DNA of 64,000 nt. It comes from Denitrobaculum tricleocarpae (GTDB lineage: Bacteria > Pseudomonadota > Alphaproteobacteria > Kiloniellales > Kiloniellaceae). The DNA lies in assembly GCF_007004665.1 (NCBI RefSeq), contig NZ_ML660053.1, positions 1-64,000 on the forward strand, written 5' to 3'. Position 1 is the stretch's first letter. Every line of letters starts with the position of its first letter. Positions 1 through 8,623 of the stretch are shown here, in pieces. The translations under genes and the position numbers were made by a program. Below the pieces are notes generated by a model. It ran no database searches and was not told the DNA's origin. It was given only the letters and a program-made list of their open reading frames with translations.

Positions 1-126
1 TTCGCAAAGCGGCTCAAAACCCTCAAAGGCCTCACACCATACGAATACATCTGCAAGCTCTGGACTGAACAAACCGAGCGGTTCACACTCGATCCTATCC
101 ACCACATGCCGGGACTAAACACCTAG
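1..126 (+). mobile_element. IS481-family transposase, 3' end only (5' end outside window)
   Basis: The first 126 bases are an open frame from the window edge to a TAG stop. It ends in the segment LKGLTPYEYICKLW followed by a tail closing HHMPGLNT, which is the characteristic C-terminus of IS481-type (rve integrase fold) transposases. Only 41 codons are visible, so whether the element is intact cannot be judged. A short hairpin (ATCGCC/GGCGAT, 132-146) follows the stop and may be a terminator or part of the element end. Known: this family moves by DDE-type transposition. Inference: the left edge of the window is an insertion site. Confidence 0.8.
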
Positions 127-182
127 ATGGAATCGCCTTCGGCGATCCGGCGTACCGGTGAATCTGCTCTAACACTATGATG

Positions 183-246
183 TAGAGCGGGTTCACATGT
201 TTTAGCGAAAACACGGAGTGTTTCCGTTGAAACATGACGCGCTCTA
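183..246. repeat. Nested palindromic intergenic element
   Basis: The element begins TAGAGCG (183-189) and ends with the exact complement CGCTCTA (240-246). Inside, CATGTTT (196-202) pairs with AAACATG (230-236), and AAACAC pairs with GTGTTT (209-214 / 218-223) around a short loop. The whole can fold into one long interrupted hairpin. A further GCTCTA at 166-171 could pair with the left arm. It resembles the REP/MITE-like palindromic units scattered in alphaproteobacterial genomes; copy number cannot be seen from one window. Confidence 0.55.
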
Positions 247-284
247 GCCTTCCTCGGCGTGCACCTCAGAGTGGGGCCAGGCCG

Positions 285-1337
285 CTACTTAAGTTGTCTC
301 ACCAACTCACCGAGTAAGGAGACGCTTGGTCTCGCGGGACCCGTCATATTGGTGTCTTTCAAGAAGGCCTGGATCGCATTGCGACGTTTGGAAGGTGACG
401 TCCGCTTGCCAAGGCCACGCAGATAGCCCAGTTCTCCCAGCAGCAAATCAATCGTGGTGACGGGCGCTTTCTCGGCTTTGCGGCTCGCGCGGGGCGGTTT
501 GCTCTCTCGCCAGATATTGCCGGCCGGACGCAGGATTCGAGCCGCGCGCGGAGATCCGACATCGGGGTGAAAGATCGAGACGGAGAGGGCGCCGGCGATT
601 TCCCGCCGGCCGTCCGACGCGCCGATCACATGCACGCCGGTCGCATAGATTCGTCCGTCTGCGAACACCAGGAGCGGGGAGCCCGAGTCGCCTTGCATAA
701 TACTGCAGCGATGGGCGATGCCGATACCGTTCTTGAAGTAACCCGCAATCTCGCATCCAAAACCGGCTTTCAGCCGATGGGGAGAGTCGCCGCGATATCC
801 AGCATGCAAGAGGGCGGCTTCGCCTTCAGCCAGGTCCTGGAGCAGCGCCTTATCCAAGCGCTTAAGAGCAAGCCAGCCTGCATCTTTTCCCAGCGGGTGC
901 TTCAATTCCAGGAGAGCCCAATCGGTGGCGGTGTTCTTCACCGAGGCATCCCGTGTTTTTTTGTACTTCTTGGATTGCTTATAGCTTTTGACGGCCGACT
1001 TCAGTGTGTGCTGATGGTTTTGATACCCGGCGGTAAAGTGGACTTCCGAGGGTTTCACCCACTGATTTCTCTCACGGTCGTAAAGACAATGCGCGGCGGT
1101 CAATACGTGTTTTTTGCTGATCAGAAAGCCGGAGCAGTGCCCGATCGACGTTTCGATCTTACCGATCGCGCTCCAGGGGTATTCCATGGCGTTAACTGTA
1201 ACACGATCCGGTATCGCCCAGGCATCGCCCGGACCGGCAAGCCACGTGGAGCTCAGCAAAGCCGCAAACAGAAGAGGTTTAATCCCCTTAGCCATGCTGT
1301 CTGATTGGGGAACGCGATTTGAAAGCCAGTTTCTCAT
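285..1337 (-). CDS. Secreted trypsin-like serine protease (S1 family), paralogue A
   Basis: A 350-residue chymotrypsin-fold endopeptidase. The catalytic triad is visible as His83 (TAAHC), Asp139 (ATDWALLEL) and Ser218 (QGDSGSPLL). A signal peptide (KPLLFAALLSSTWLAG, cleavage near AWA-IP) directs it out of the cytoplasm. It fits best if translation starts at the internal Met15 (position 1295), since neither start has a strong ribosome site. The last ~60 residues (DLLLGELGYLRG...) look like a degenerate peptidoglycan-binding-1 helical module. It is a tandem paralogue of the next gene upstream and lies at the distal end of the BTLCP/HD-GYP gene string. Substrate unknown; processing of the locus's exported protein is an inference. 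Confidence 0.85.
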   Translation of the reverse strand: MRNWLSNRVPQSDSMAKGIKPLLFAALLSSTWLAGPGDAWAIPDRVTVNAMEYPWSAIGKIETSIGHCSGFLISKKHVLTAAHCLYDRERNQWVKPSEVHFTAGYQNHQHTLKSAVKSYKQSKKYKKTRDASVKNTATDWALLELKHPLGKDAGWLALKRLDKALLQDLAEGEAALLHAGYRGDSPHRLKAGFGCEIAGYFKNGIGIAHRCSIMQGDSGSPLLVFADGRIYATGVHVIGASDGRREIAGALSVSIFHPDVGSPRAARILRPAGNIWRESKPPRASRKAEKAPVTTIDLLLGELGYLRGLGKRTSPSKRRNAIQAFLKDTNMTGPARPSVSLLGELVRQLK

Positions 1338-1418
1338 CCGCAGAGACTAGGATGAAAACTTGAGCCAAGCTTTAACGCGAAGGGTTAACAGACGAGAAAG
1401 TTCCTGCAGGAAAAATGG

Positions 1419-2462
1419 TTAATCGCTGTCCGGTGACGGGGATTTTTGCTGTGCCAGCAGCAGCTGTTCCAGCAGTTGAAGTGAGGCCTTGCCGTTCGGT
1501 GTCAGTTTCCGGCGCTCTTGGAATGTCTTAATGGCCTCCTGCCGCTCTTCGCTGCTGATCGTCTTTGACCTGGGAAGGAAGCCGAGCGCATGGAGCAGGC
1601 CGTCAATTGCTTTGAGCGGCATACGATCTTTACTGCGTCCGCTGGCGGGCCGCTGACCGGGTCCCCAATGATCACTTAACGCGTTGGCTGCAACACGGGT
1701 TGACGGAGCGGCCGCTTCAGGCCGGAAGGCGTCCAGTGCAAGAACACCTGCAATTGGGTCGTCGTTCATCCTAGCCTGAACCACATGGATACCCACCGCC
1801 GATATGCGGCCGTGATTCATCACAAGCAGCGGCGATCCGGAATCACCCTTCGCCACGGGACAGTCATGTGCGATGCCGGCATTGTTTGCGAAGCGCCCGA
1901 CAAAGCGGCAAGCGAAGGTCGCCGTCATGACGTGCGACCGCCGGCGTTGATAACCGGCCTGAAGGAGCACCGCGCTCCCGTCGCTCAGACGTTCAAGCAG
2001 CTCTTGATCCAGGACTTGTAGACCATACCAGCCGGTTTGCAGACCGAGTGGCTTTGTCAAGTGAAGGATCGCCCAGTCCGTTGCCGCGTTCTCAGGTGAT
2101 ACCGAATGCTGAGGCGTGAAAGACTCCGAGACCTGATAGCTCTCGACTGGCGAATTGAGGCTGTAGTCCTCACGTTGATAGGCGGCGACGAAATGCAGTT
2201 CTCCTGCGTTCCGCCAGCGGCCTGAGACACTGTCGTAGAGGCAATGCGCGGCGGTCAGGAGCTTGCGCTCGCCAATCATAAAGCCGGTGCAGTGTCCCCG
2301 GCCCCCGGCGTTCAGCCGTCCGATTGGACTCCAGGGGTAGGAATGGGCATCGACTTCGATGCGTGCCTCTAACTCGGACTGGTCCGCCAGGGACGCGTGC
2401 GCGGCAAACAGTGTCAGGAGGGCGAGGAGCAGATGAAGTGCGGGACGGGAGAAGGTTGCCAT
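1419..2462 (-). CDS. Secreted trypsin-like serine protease (S1 family), paralogue B
   Basis: A 347-residue paralogue of the adjacent protease, with the same layout: N-terminal signal peptide (LHLLLALLTLFAAHASLA), S1 domain with His73 (TAAHC), Asp129 (ATDWAILHL) and Ser208 (KGDSGSPLL), and a C-terminal helical tail (IDGLLHALGFLP...) like a peptidoglycan-binding-1 module. The start codon lies one base after the stop of the HD-GYP sensor gene, so the two are almost certainly co-transcribed and probably translationally coupled. That coupling ties the protease to the sensor/BTLCP module. Expected location is periplasm or outside the cell. The natural target is not evident from sequence. Confidence 0.87.
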   Translation of the reverse strand: MATFSRPALHLLLALLTLFAAHASLADQSELEARIEVDAHSYPWSPIGRLNAGGRGHCTGFMIGERKLLTAAHCLYDSVSGRWRNAGELHFVAAYQREDYSLNSPVESYQVSESFTPQHSVSPENAATDWAILHLTKPLGLQTGWYGLQVLDQELLERLSDGSAVLLQAGYQRRRSHVMTATFACRFVGRFANNAGIAHDCPVAKGDSGSPLLVMNHGRISAVGIHVVQARMNDDPIAGVLALDAFRPEAAAPSTRVAANALSDHWGPGQRPASGRSKDRMPLKAIDGLLHALGFLPRSKTISSEERQEAIKTFQERRKLTPNGKASLQLLEQLLLAQQKSPSPDSD

Positions 2463-2463
2463 C

Positions 2464-4587
2464 TCAGTCTGCGTTCGCCGGCAGGCCCGCCATCAGTTTC
2501 TCTCCGGCGACGCTGCCGATCACTTCATCGAGTGCTGCGACGATCTGAGAAGAGTAACGATTGCCGTTGTCACCGAGGATCTTGATCGCCTCTTCGCTCG
2601 ACAGACCGGCGCGATAGGATCGTGGCTCGACGCGCGCGGCAAATACGTCGCATATCCCGAGTATCTGTGCCGTCATGAGAATTTTGTTTGCTGTCAGTCC
2701 CGCAGGATACCCCTTGCCGTCAAGGCGCTCGTGCATCTGGTAGATCGTCGGCAAGACCGGAAGTTCGAAATCAATGTCGCGCAGCATCTCAGCCGCGTGA
2801 TCAAGGTGCTTTCTGACCTCGGCGATCTCTTGATCGTTCAGTCTTTCCGGTTTGTTGAGGAGTTTCCTCGAGATCGCCAGCTTACCGAGCTGTGAGAGGT
2901 TGGCCGCGATCTCGACGGTCGCGACGTCCTCCCTGGCGAGTTGCATACGCTTGGCAACGGCCACCGATAGACTGGCAACGCGCCGTGAGTGACCGGCAAG
3001 GTAGGGATCCCGGAGCTCAATCGCACGGACCAGTGCCGAAACCATCTGACGAACGGCCCGGTCACGCTTTGCCTGTTCTTCAACCAACTCCGTGACATCA
3101 CGGGCGACGGAGACGATGCCATTCACCTGGTCCTGCTCGTCGTGGAACGGAAGTTTGGAAAACTGCAGCTGTCGTTGGACACCGTTTAAATAGACTTCTT
3201 CATTGAAGGTCACCACGCTGCCTTGCTCGATCGCTTTTTGATCGGTCAGAGCGAGGCGGTCAGCGGTTCCCTGACCGAAGAGGGCGATGTCGTCGAGCCC
3301 GATCATCTCATCCGGCTCCCGCCCGACCGCCTCAGCAAAGGCCTTGTTGGCATAACGGTAGCTGCCGTCGGCAGCCTTTAAGCCGATGTAGTCTGCGATG
3401 CTGCTGTTGATGCTGTCCAGGAAGCGCTTTTGCGTTTGGATGCGCGCGGCGAGATGTTTGAATTGAGCCGCCATCAGCCGATTGTGATTGCTGCGCATTT
3501 TCGCCCAGACTGCGCCGAAGACAGCGACCACCGTGAAAACGACAAGTGCCGCTGCAACCATCACCACGGTCGCGAAGTTGCGCAATTCACGATGTGCGGA
3601 CGCACGGTTCATCTCGAGGACCGCCCAGAAGCCCTCACCTGAGATAAGGGCTGCGCGCGCGTAGACCGCGGTCTCACCATCAAGCGAACGTCCGGCGACA
3701 AAGGCCTGATTGCCGCTTCCCGGGATTGCGCCACTATCATCGAGTGCTTGTACTTCAGGTATTTTTGTCGGCAACAACTCAACGAGACCTTCGGCACTCT
3801 TGTGAACAAGATGGAGCTTTTCACCTTCAGGTGCCAAGGGGCGCGGCGCCAGGCTCTCGGCAAGCTTGGTCGCAACTGGAGCCGCGACAATCAGGACGGC
3901 AACCGGCTGGGCCTCTTCGGTCTGCGAGGCTGCCGGTAGAATCGGAATATAGATATCCATGACCAATCCGGCGGCCGTGGCTTGGGGAGGGCCAAACCGC
4001 CTCTTTCCCGTCGCCAGAACATCGAGCGCAATTTCCGACTGTTCAGTCCGCAATGCCGGCGCTCCACCGCTGCTCACATAGGCAATACCGGCCTTGCCGA
4101 CAATGTAACCGGCCCTGAAGTCAGCCGAGATTGCAAAGTCAGTCAAAACCCGCTCCATGTAAGGGAGCTGCTCCAGCAGGGCGATCCCGAGACCGGTGCT
4201 CTGCGTATCCTCACTCTGCGGAGAGGGATCAATGACACCTCCGGCTTCGTCGACGTCGGTGGCGAACAGGCGAAACAACTCGCTTTCAACCAGCCTATCA
4301 GCGAGGCGCGCCGTTCCGTCGAGCCAGGTTGAAATGACTTCGGCGCGCGCACTTACGGTAATGGTCATGCGTTGCTGCAGATCGCCGATCACTTGCTCTT
4401 TTTTCGATTCTATGACCAGCCATGGGATAACGACGGCCAGAATTACGATTGAAACAAGACCAATCAATGCCGGTTTCGGCAGAGCATCTGAAGCCTCTGG
4501 CGCGGAACCGGGTTCCTCCAGATCGATCAGGCTTGGATCCGTTGCCGATCCTTCCAGTGCGTCTAATGTGTTGCTCTTGGACATCAT
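2464..4587 (-). CDS. Two-TM sensor with PAS and degenerate HD-GYP domain
   Basis: A 707-residue membrane sensor. TM1 spans ~39-59, a ~280-residue periplasmic region (Cache-like by layout) follows, TM2 is ~339-360, then a PAS domain (~388-500) and an HD-GYP domain (~505-695). HD-GYP domains normally hydrolyse c-di-GMP using a bimetal site. Here His533 (GHSRRV), Lys569, His594, His619 and Asp647 are kept and the GYP loop (DGKGYP) is intact, but the HD pair is Ser565-Gln566 (NLSQLGK) and the first His of HHE is Met618. Hydrolysis is therefore doubtful and a binding/switch role is more likely. It sits 21 bp after a LapG-type protease gene and abuts a serine protease gene. By position it could take LapD's part in controlling that protease (inference). 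Confidence 0.85.
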   Translation of the reverse strand: MMSKSNTLDALEGSATDPSLIDLEEPGSAPEASDALPKPALIGLVSIVILAVVIPWLVIESKKEQVIGDLQQRMTITVSARAEVISTWLDGTARLADRLVESELFRLFATDVDEAGGVIDPSPQSEDTQSTGLGIALLEQLPYMERVLTDFAISADFRAGYIVGKAGIAYVSSGGAPALRTEQSEIALDVLATGKRRFGPPQATAAGLVMDIYIPILPAASQTEEAQPVAVLIVAAPVATKLAESLAPRPLAPEGEKLHLVHKSAEGLVELLPTKIPEVQALDDSGAIPGSGNQAFVAGRSLDGETAVYARAALISGEGFWAVLEMNRASAHRELRNFATVVMVAAALVVFTVVAVFGAVWAKMRSNHNRLMAAQFKHLAARIQTQKRFLDSINSSIADYIGLKAADGSYRYANKAFAEAVGREPDEMIGLDDIALFGQGTADRLALTDQKAIEQGSVVTFNEEVYLNGVQRQLQFSKLPFHDEQDQVNGIVSVARDVTELVEEQAKRDRAVRQMVSALVRAIELRDPYLAGHSRRVASLSVAVAKRMQLAREDVATVEIAANLSQLGKLAISRKLLNKPERLNDQEIAEVRKHLDHAAEMLRDIDFELPVLPTIYQMHERLDGKGYPAGLTANKILMTAQILGICDVFAARVEPRSYRAGLSSEEAIKILGDNGNRYSSQIVAALDEVIGSVAGEKLMAGLPANAD

Positions 4588-4608
4588 GATTGATCTCTTT
4601 GACAGTCT

Positions 4609-5382
4609 CTACTGCTGGACGAAGTGCGCCCAGCGGGTGGTTTCATTCATCGAGTATTGCGGCAGATAATGCTTGTACTTTGAGTGTGACAAAATGACGT
4701 TCGAAAGGCTATCGAGCACGAGAATGTCGTTCTTCTCGTAGATCGCCAGGACCGCGTGCCCGATGTTGCGAATGCGGTCCATCAGGATCACGATACGCAT
4801 TTCCTCTTGCGTGAATCCCAGCTCCTTGAGCGCGAAGTACTTCGCGATCGAAAAATCCTCACAGTCTCCTGACCGCGTCATAAACTCGACCGGACTGGCC
4901 CAGTACTCGTTGACCCCGAATACCTCTTTGTCAAGTTTGTAAGGCCATCGGTTGAAGTAGCGGTTGACCGCATTCAGCTTTGCCGCGCGGTCCAGGTCGC
5001 GGGCTTCTAAAATGATTTCGCGCCAGGATTTCTGAACCTCGCTTGAGCAGTTTGCCGCGTCGTTGGTGCAGGCCAAAAAGGCTTTTCGTTCACGCTTAAA
5101 CTGATCCAGGACGCGCCGCCACTGAGGCAGGGCCTTGAAGGACTTTGAGCGGAACTCGATCGTGTTGAAGATTCCGGGCGCCGCGGTATCGATTGTCTTT
5201 GTCAGATCCAACAGGGTCGCAGCGCGTCCGGGCGAGGGCACGGACGCTAACGCAGCCATAATAGATGCGACCCCCGTGAAAAACCGTCGCCGATGCACTT
5301 TGAGCAAGTCCCGTTCAAAATCCTGCCGCCCGTGCACCTCTTCCCGGACAGCCTCTGCGCGCCAGTGCCCGGAAACTTTCAC
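4609..5382 (-). CDS. LapG-like transglutaminase-type periplasmic cysteine protease (BTLCP)
   Basis: A member of the bacterial transglutaminase-like cysteine protease family, which includes LapG, the protease that cuts RTX adhesins near their N-terminus and releases them from the cell. The Cys-His-Asp triad is visible: Cys174 (SGDCEDF), His209 (GHAVLAIY) and Asp224 (LVLDSLSN). Asp173 and Glu175 flank the Cys as the calcium ligands do in LapG. The predicted first codon is GTG with no ribosome site; a GTG at 5298 (residue 29) is an alternative start just before HRRRFFTG plus a hydrophobic run, which resembles a Tat signal. It lies between the exporter genes and the HD-GYP sensor on the same strand, so an adhesin-release role is likely. 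Confidence 0.87.
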   Translation of the reverse strand: MKVSGHWRAEAVREEVHGRQDFERDLLKVHRRRFFTGVASIMAALASVPSPGRAATLLDLTKTIDTAAPGIFNTIEFRSKSFKALPQWRRVLDQFKRERKAFLACTNDAANCSSEVQKSWREIILEARDLDRAAKLNAVNRYFNRWPYKLDKEVFGVNEYWASPVEFMTRSGDCEDFSIAKYFALKELGFTQEEMRIVILMDRIRNIGHAVLAIYEKNDILVLDSLSNVILSHSKYKHYLPQYSMNETTRWAHFVQQ

Positions 5383-5558
5383 TAAAATGGCGAAAACGTC
5401 TGGACTCCGTGTTAGCGAAGTCTTTCAGATATTGGTTAATACGCATTGAAGATTTGCGGTTAAGTTGGATCAAGGCGACGTGAACATACCGCCTGCCGCA
5501 AGCCAAAGTCTCTAGTGCCAGAGGTGTCTGCGAATCCTCGGCTGATGCCGCATTGGCT

Positions 5559-7028
5559 TCAGGAGCCAGCGAGCTCTTCCAGTTGGAGCAAGTGGACGAT
5601 CAGATGAGGCTGGAGCCACGAGAAGCGCTCTTGTGAACCGGAAATCGCTGCTTTTGCCGCGCTGTTTAACACGCTTGGCACGTTGATCATCCGCGACTTG
5701 CGATGGCTTGTCGCAAGATTTATCCCGAGCCTGGTGAGATAACTTCTGTTGTGCTTTCGATTTGGAGCTGTCGAGAGGCTGGAATCAGCATAGGGAATAT
5801 CATCCAGCTCCGGGTAACTCCTGGCTATGGCATCTTTGTAGACATGGCTGCCGACGAGGATAGGCTCTGGGATCGACATTACGAACTCAAAATACTCCTT
5901 GTCGAGATACGGCACCTGCACCGTTTCGATCTCGCTCAGAAGTCCGAAGGGAACCGGCGCCACGGCACGGCGCATTCGTGACCAAAAGAGGAAGTCTGAG
6001 GTTGGGCAGGCTTCGTTGACATGCAATTTGAGCTCTTCAGTCATCCTGTGGATGGCTTTATCCCGGCTCAAAAGCCTGTAGGTATCGGCACTCAGGGTTC
6101 TCGCCAACAGGGCTTCTGAGTCGCCCAGGAAGTCGACAGCCAGCTCAGTCAGCTTGCCCTCTGCGAAGAGTTGGGCGCGTTTTTCGCCAAAGAGATTGCA
6201 GTCGATGTTCAGGCCGTCGTAGGACGTATCAACGGCGGTGCCGAGATACTTGGACATAGGCACGACCCAAGTGTGCTCTGGCGTCAGGAAATCGATTTTG
6301 CCGTTTTTATATCTTTCCAGATCCCAGGTGGCCCACTCGGTTGGAATGAGGCGGTGCTCGATACCCAGGCGTTCGGTAATCATTGCAGCGACCTTCGCGT
6401 CTTCGTTCGCGCGAGGAGGCGGATGAAGCGCGGTGACGCAGAACTCGGGCAGGTGTTTCTGCCGGGCGAGTTCGAACAGAATGCGCCGGGAGTCCTTGCC
6501 GCCGCTGAGGGGCACTGTAAAGCGATCGGTTCGGGGCAGGCGCCGGGAAATTGACTGCGCGAAAAGCTCGTGAATCCCGTCCAGGATTGCGTCGTGTTTC
6601 AGATGCTGCGGTTTGGCATGGAAGGGTTCCTGTTCAAGGGTGAGTTTGCCATTCTCCCACGTAAGTTGAGCGTTCGGCGGCAAACAGCGGATGGCCTTGA
6701 AGGGTGTGTCGTTTCCGACGAAGTTGAGGCGGCGGATAAAGACGGCCATTCCAAAGTCGTCCAGCTCCCGCGGGGCGCCCCGCTCCAGAAGCGTGGATAT
6801 AGAATCTGAGATGCAAAATTCCTGTTCGGACTGGAAGTAGTAGAGCGCCACAATGCCGAAACGGCAGTTTGCTGCCGTTACGCGTTGCCCGTCCCAATCC
6901 CACTGGGACCAGATGCCGTCTCGGATACCGTCGCTCCGATCAACTCTGTGATCTCTCAGAAAATGAGGATTTCCGTCGGTTCTGTGATTGCCCGCGCTGC
7001 CGCGAACATGAAAAAAATTGGATGACAC
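5559..7028 (-). CDS. Asparagine-synthase-like PP-loop ATPase
   Basis: A 489-residue protein with the class B asparagine synthetase architecture. An N-terminal region (to ~165) resembles the glutaminase fold, and an ATP-pyrophosphatase domain carries the PP-loop LSGGKDSRR (~189). The N-terminal nucleophilic Cys needed for glutamine hydrolysis is absent, so ammonia or another amine donor, or a different adenylating reaction, is expected. The region where AsnB has an acidic GGDE-type motif reads YDGLNIDCNLFG. The GTG start at 7028 has a poor ribosome site. It lies between the HlyD adaptor and the LapG-like protease on the same strand. The reaction is unknown; modification of an exported peptide or a surface molecule is an inference. 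Confidence 0.75.
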   Translation of the reverse strand: MSSNFFHVRGSAGNHRTDGNPHFLRDHRVDRSDGIRDGIWSQWDWDGQRVTAANCRFGIVALYYFQSEQEFCISDSISTLLERGAPRELDDFGMAVFIRRLNFVGNDTPFKAIRCLPPNAQLTWENGKLTLEQEPFHAKPQHLKHDAILDGIHELFAQSISRRLPRTDRFTVPLSGGKDSRRILFELARQKHLPEFCVTALHPPPRANEDAKVAAMITERLGIEHRLIPTEWATWDLERYKNGKIDFLTPEHTWVVPMSKYLGTAVDTSYDGLNIDCNLFGEKRAQLFAEGKLTELAVDFLGDSEALLARTLSADTYRLLSRDKAIHRMTEELKLHVNEACPTSDFLFWSRMRRAVAPVPFGLLSEIETVQVPYLDKEYFEFVMSIPEPILVGSHVYKDAIARSYPELDDIPYADSSLSTAPNRKHNRSYLTRLGINLATSHRKSRMINVPSVLNSAAKAAISGSQERFSWLQPHLIVHLLQLEELAGS

Positions 7029-7193
7029 CGCTAAATCCAGGCCTGGGTACCGGTTTCAGAACCGAGGGAAAAGTGGCCGACCGAACCATGTTGTAAGCTG
7101 GGATAATTACACAGGAGCATCAAAGGGTGAAGGTTCATTTTCCAACCGGCGCGGTTTATCTTTTTTCCCCATCCAGCGCGTTTCTTCTGTGAA

Positions 7194-8525
7194 TCAACGC
7201 TCTCTCAATGCTTGATCTCTGGCTTTCAAGATCGGCTTCAGCAGGTAATCCAGAACCGTTTTTTTGCCGGTCAGGATTTCGACAGTCGATGTCATTCCGG
7301 GAATGATCGGCAATTCCTTACCATTGCGTTTTAGCGTGATATCACCAGTTCGCAGATATACCCGATAAAAACTTTCGCCCTGATCATCCTTGATCGTTCC
7401 CGCTGAGATGGTTTCAAGTTCAGCCTTCAGTCCGCCATAGATGGAGAAATCGTAGGCGGTAATTTTGATCGTTGCTTCCTGGCCCGGTCGCAGGAACGCG
7501 ATGTCAGACGGCCGGATCTGCGCTTCGATCAAAAGGGTGTCATCCAGCGGTACGATTTCAATTATGTCTTCGCCAGGACGAATAACCCCCCCGACGGTGT
7601 TGTGCTTCACTTCCTTGATTGTACCGCGGACCGGAGAGCGGACCTCCGTCCGGGTGACGAGGTCCTCACCGGCCGTCAGGGACTCGCTGATTGACCTTGC
7701 CTCCGTCCTGACCTGGCTCAGCTCTTCGGAGACCTGAGCCTTGGTTGAAAGGACGAGTTCATCGATGCGCTGTTGCGCCTCCAGAACGGCAGTTTGTAGT
7801 CGTGGCATACTGAGGCGGATCGTCTTCATTTCGCCTTCCAGATCCGAGATCTGCCGGTCGATCCGAATAAGATCCAGGCGCGGACTGATACCTTTCTGGA
7901 CCAGAGGCGCTGTGATGTTCCGCTCTTCCTCGGCCAGGGTCAGGCTGCGGCGCAGTTGCTGGCTGCGGCTTTTCGCCTCCGTTATCTCCTGCTCACGTTG
8001 CGACTTCTGAGCCTCCAGGACGGCAATCTGGGCAACGAGTTGGCGTTTTCTATTGCCGAATTGCTGACGCTGTGTGGCGACTTCACCGGGTGCGCTTTCC
8101 TCTGCACTCCGCGGAAATTCGATCTCGCGGTCCTCAAGCTCGGCTTCCAGGCGGGCGGCCTTCGCAATCAGGGCAAAATATTGACTACGCGTGTCTTGAA
8201 AGGTCGCCTTCGCGGCGGTGTTGTTAATCCGCACCAGGATGTCGCCAGGCTCAACGATGTCGCCTTCGCGCACCATAATGCCTGCGAGGATACCGCCTTC
8301 AAGGTTTTGAATGATCTGCGTCTTGCTGGAGGGGACCACGGTGCCTTCGCCACGGGTCACTTCGTCCAAAACGGCGTGGTTGGCCCAAATGCCAAAGACC
8401 AGGAAAAACAAAAAGGATGTCAGCGTCAGGATATAGGCAAAGGTCCGGCCGCGGCGTCTTGCGGCGGCATGAACGTCGGGCATGAAAAAGAGATCTTCAT
8501 CCTTAGGTGTGCTGGGACTCGACAT
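7194..8525 (-). CDS. Type I secretion membrane-fusion protein (HlyD/LapC family)
   Basis: A 443-residue periplasmic adaptor. A cytoplasmic N-terminus is followed by one TM helix (~30-49), a lipoyl-like half (QNLEGGILAGIMVREGDIVEPGDIL), a long coiled-coil region (~110-280) rich in Arg, Glu and Gln, then the second lipoyl half (RSPVRGTIKEV) and a C-terminal beta domain ending in the typical IPGMTSTVEILTGKKTVLDYLLKP tail. It joins the inner-membrane ABC exporter, encoded ~100 bp upstream, to an outer-membrane TolC protein. The TolC candidate in this window is the gene at 15970. Length and tail fit RTX adhesin/toxin systems. Confidence 0.93.
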   Translation of the reverse strand: MSSPSTPKDEDLFFMPDVHAAARRRGRTFAYILTLTSFLFFLVFGIWANHAVLDEVTRGEGTVVPSSKTQIIQNLEGGILAGIMVREGDIVEPGDILVRINNTAAKATFQDTRSQYFALIAKAARLEAELEDREIEFPRSAEESAPGEVATQRQQFGNRKRQLVAQIAVLEAQKSQREQEITEAKSRSQQLRRSLTLAEEERNITAPLVQKGISPRLDLIRIDRQISDLEGEMKTIRLSMPRLQTAVLEAQQRIDELVLSTKAQVSEELSQVRTEARSISESLTAGEDLVTRTEVRSPVRGTIKEVKHNTVGGVIRPGEDIIEIVPLDDTLLIEAQIRPSDIAFLRPGQEATIKITAYDFSIYGGLKAELETISAGTIKDDQGESFYRVYLRTGDITLKRNGKELPIIPGMTSTVEILTGKKTVLDYLLKPILKARDQALRER

Positions 8526-8623
8526 CTGCCCTATTTCCTTAGTGAGGCCCCCGGCTTTTTTGCCGGCGGCTCTGTATCTTGCTTCGCCTCATAGTTGGCA
8601 TGCGGCTTTGTCTCTGGTTCGGT

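Noticed and set aside
1371-1391. CtrA-like TTAA...TTAA near the first protease gene
   Set aside because: The two TTAA are separated by nine bases instead of seven.
5559-7193. Lasso-peptide cluster suggested by the AsnB-like enzyme
   Set aside because: No precursor peptide, RRE or lasso-type protease is seen nearby; the LapG-like protease belongs to another family.
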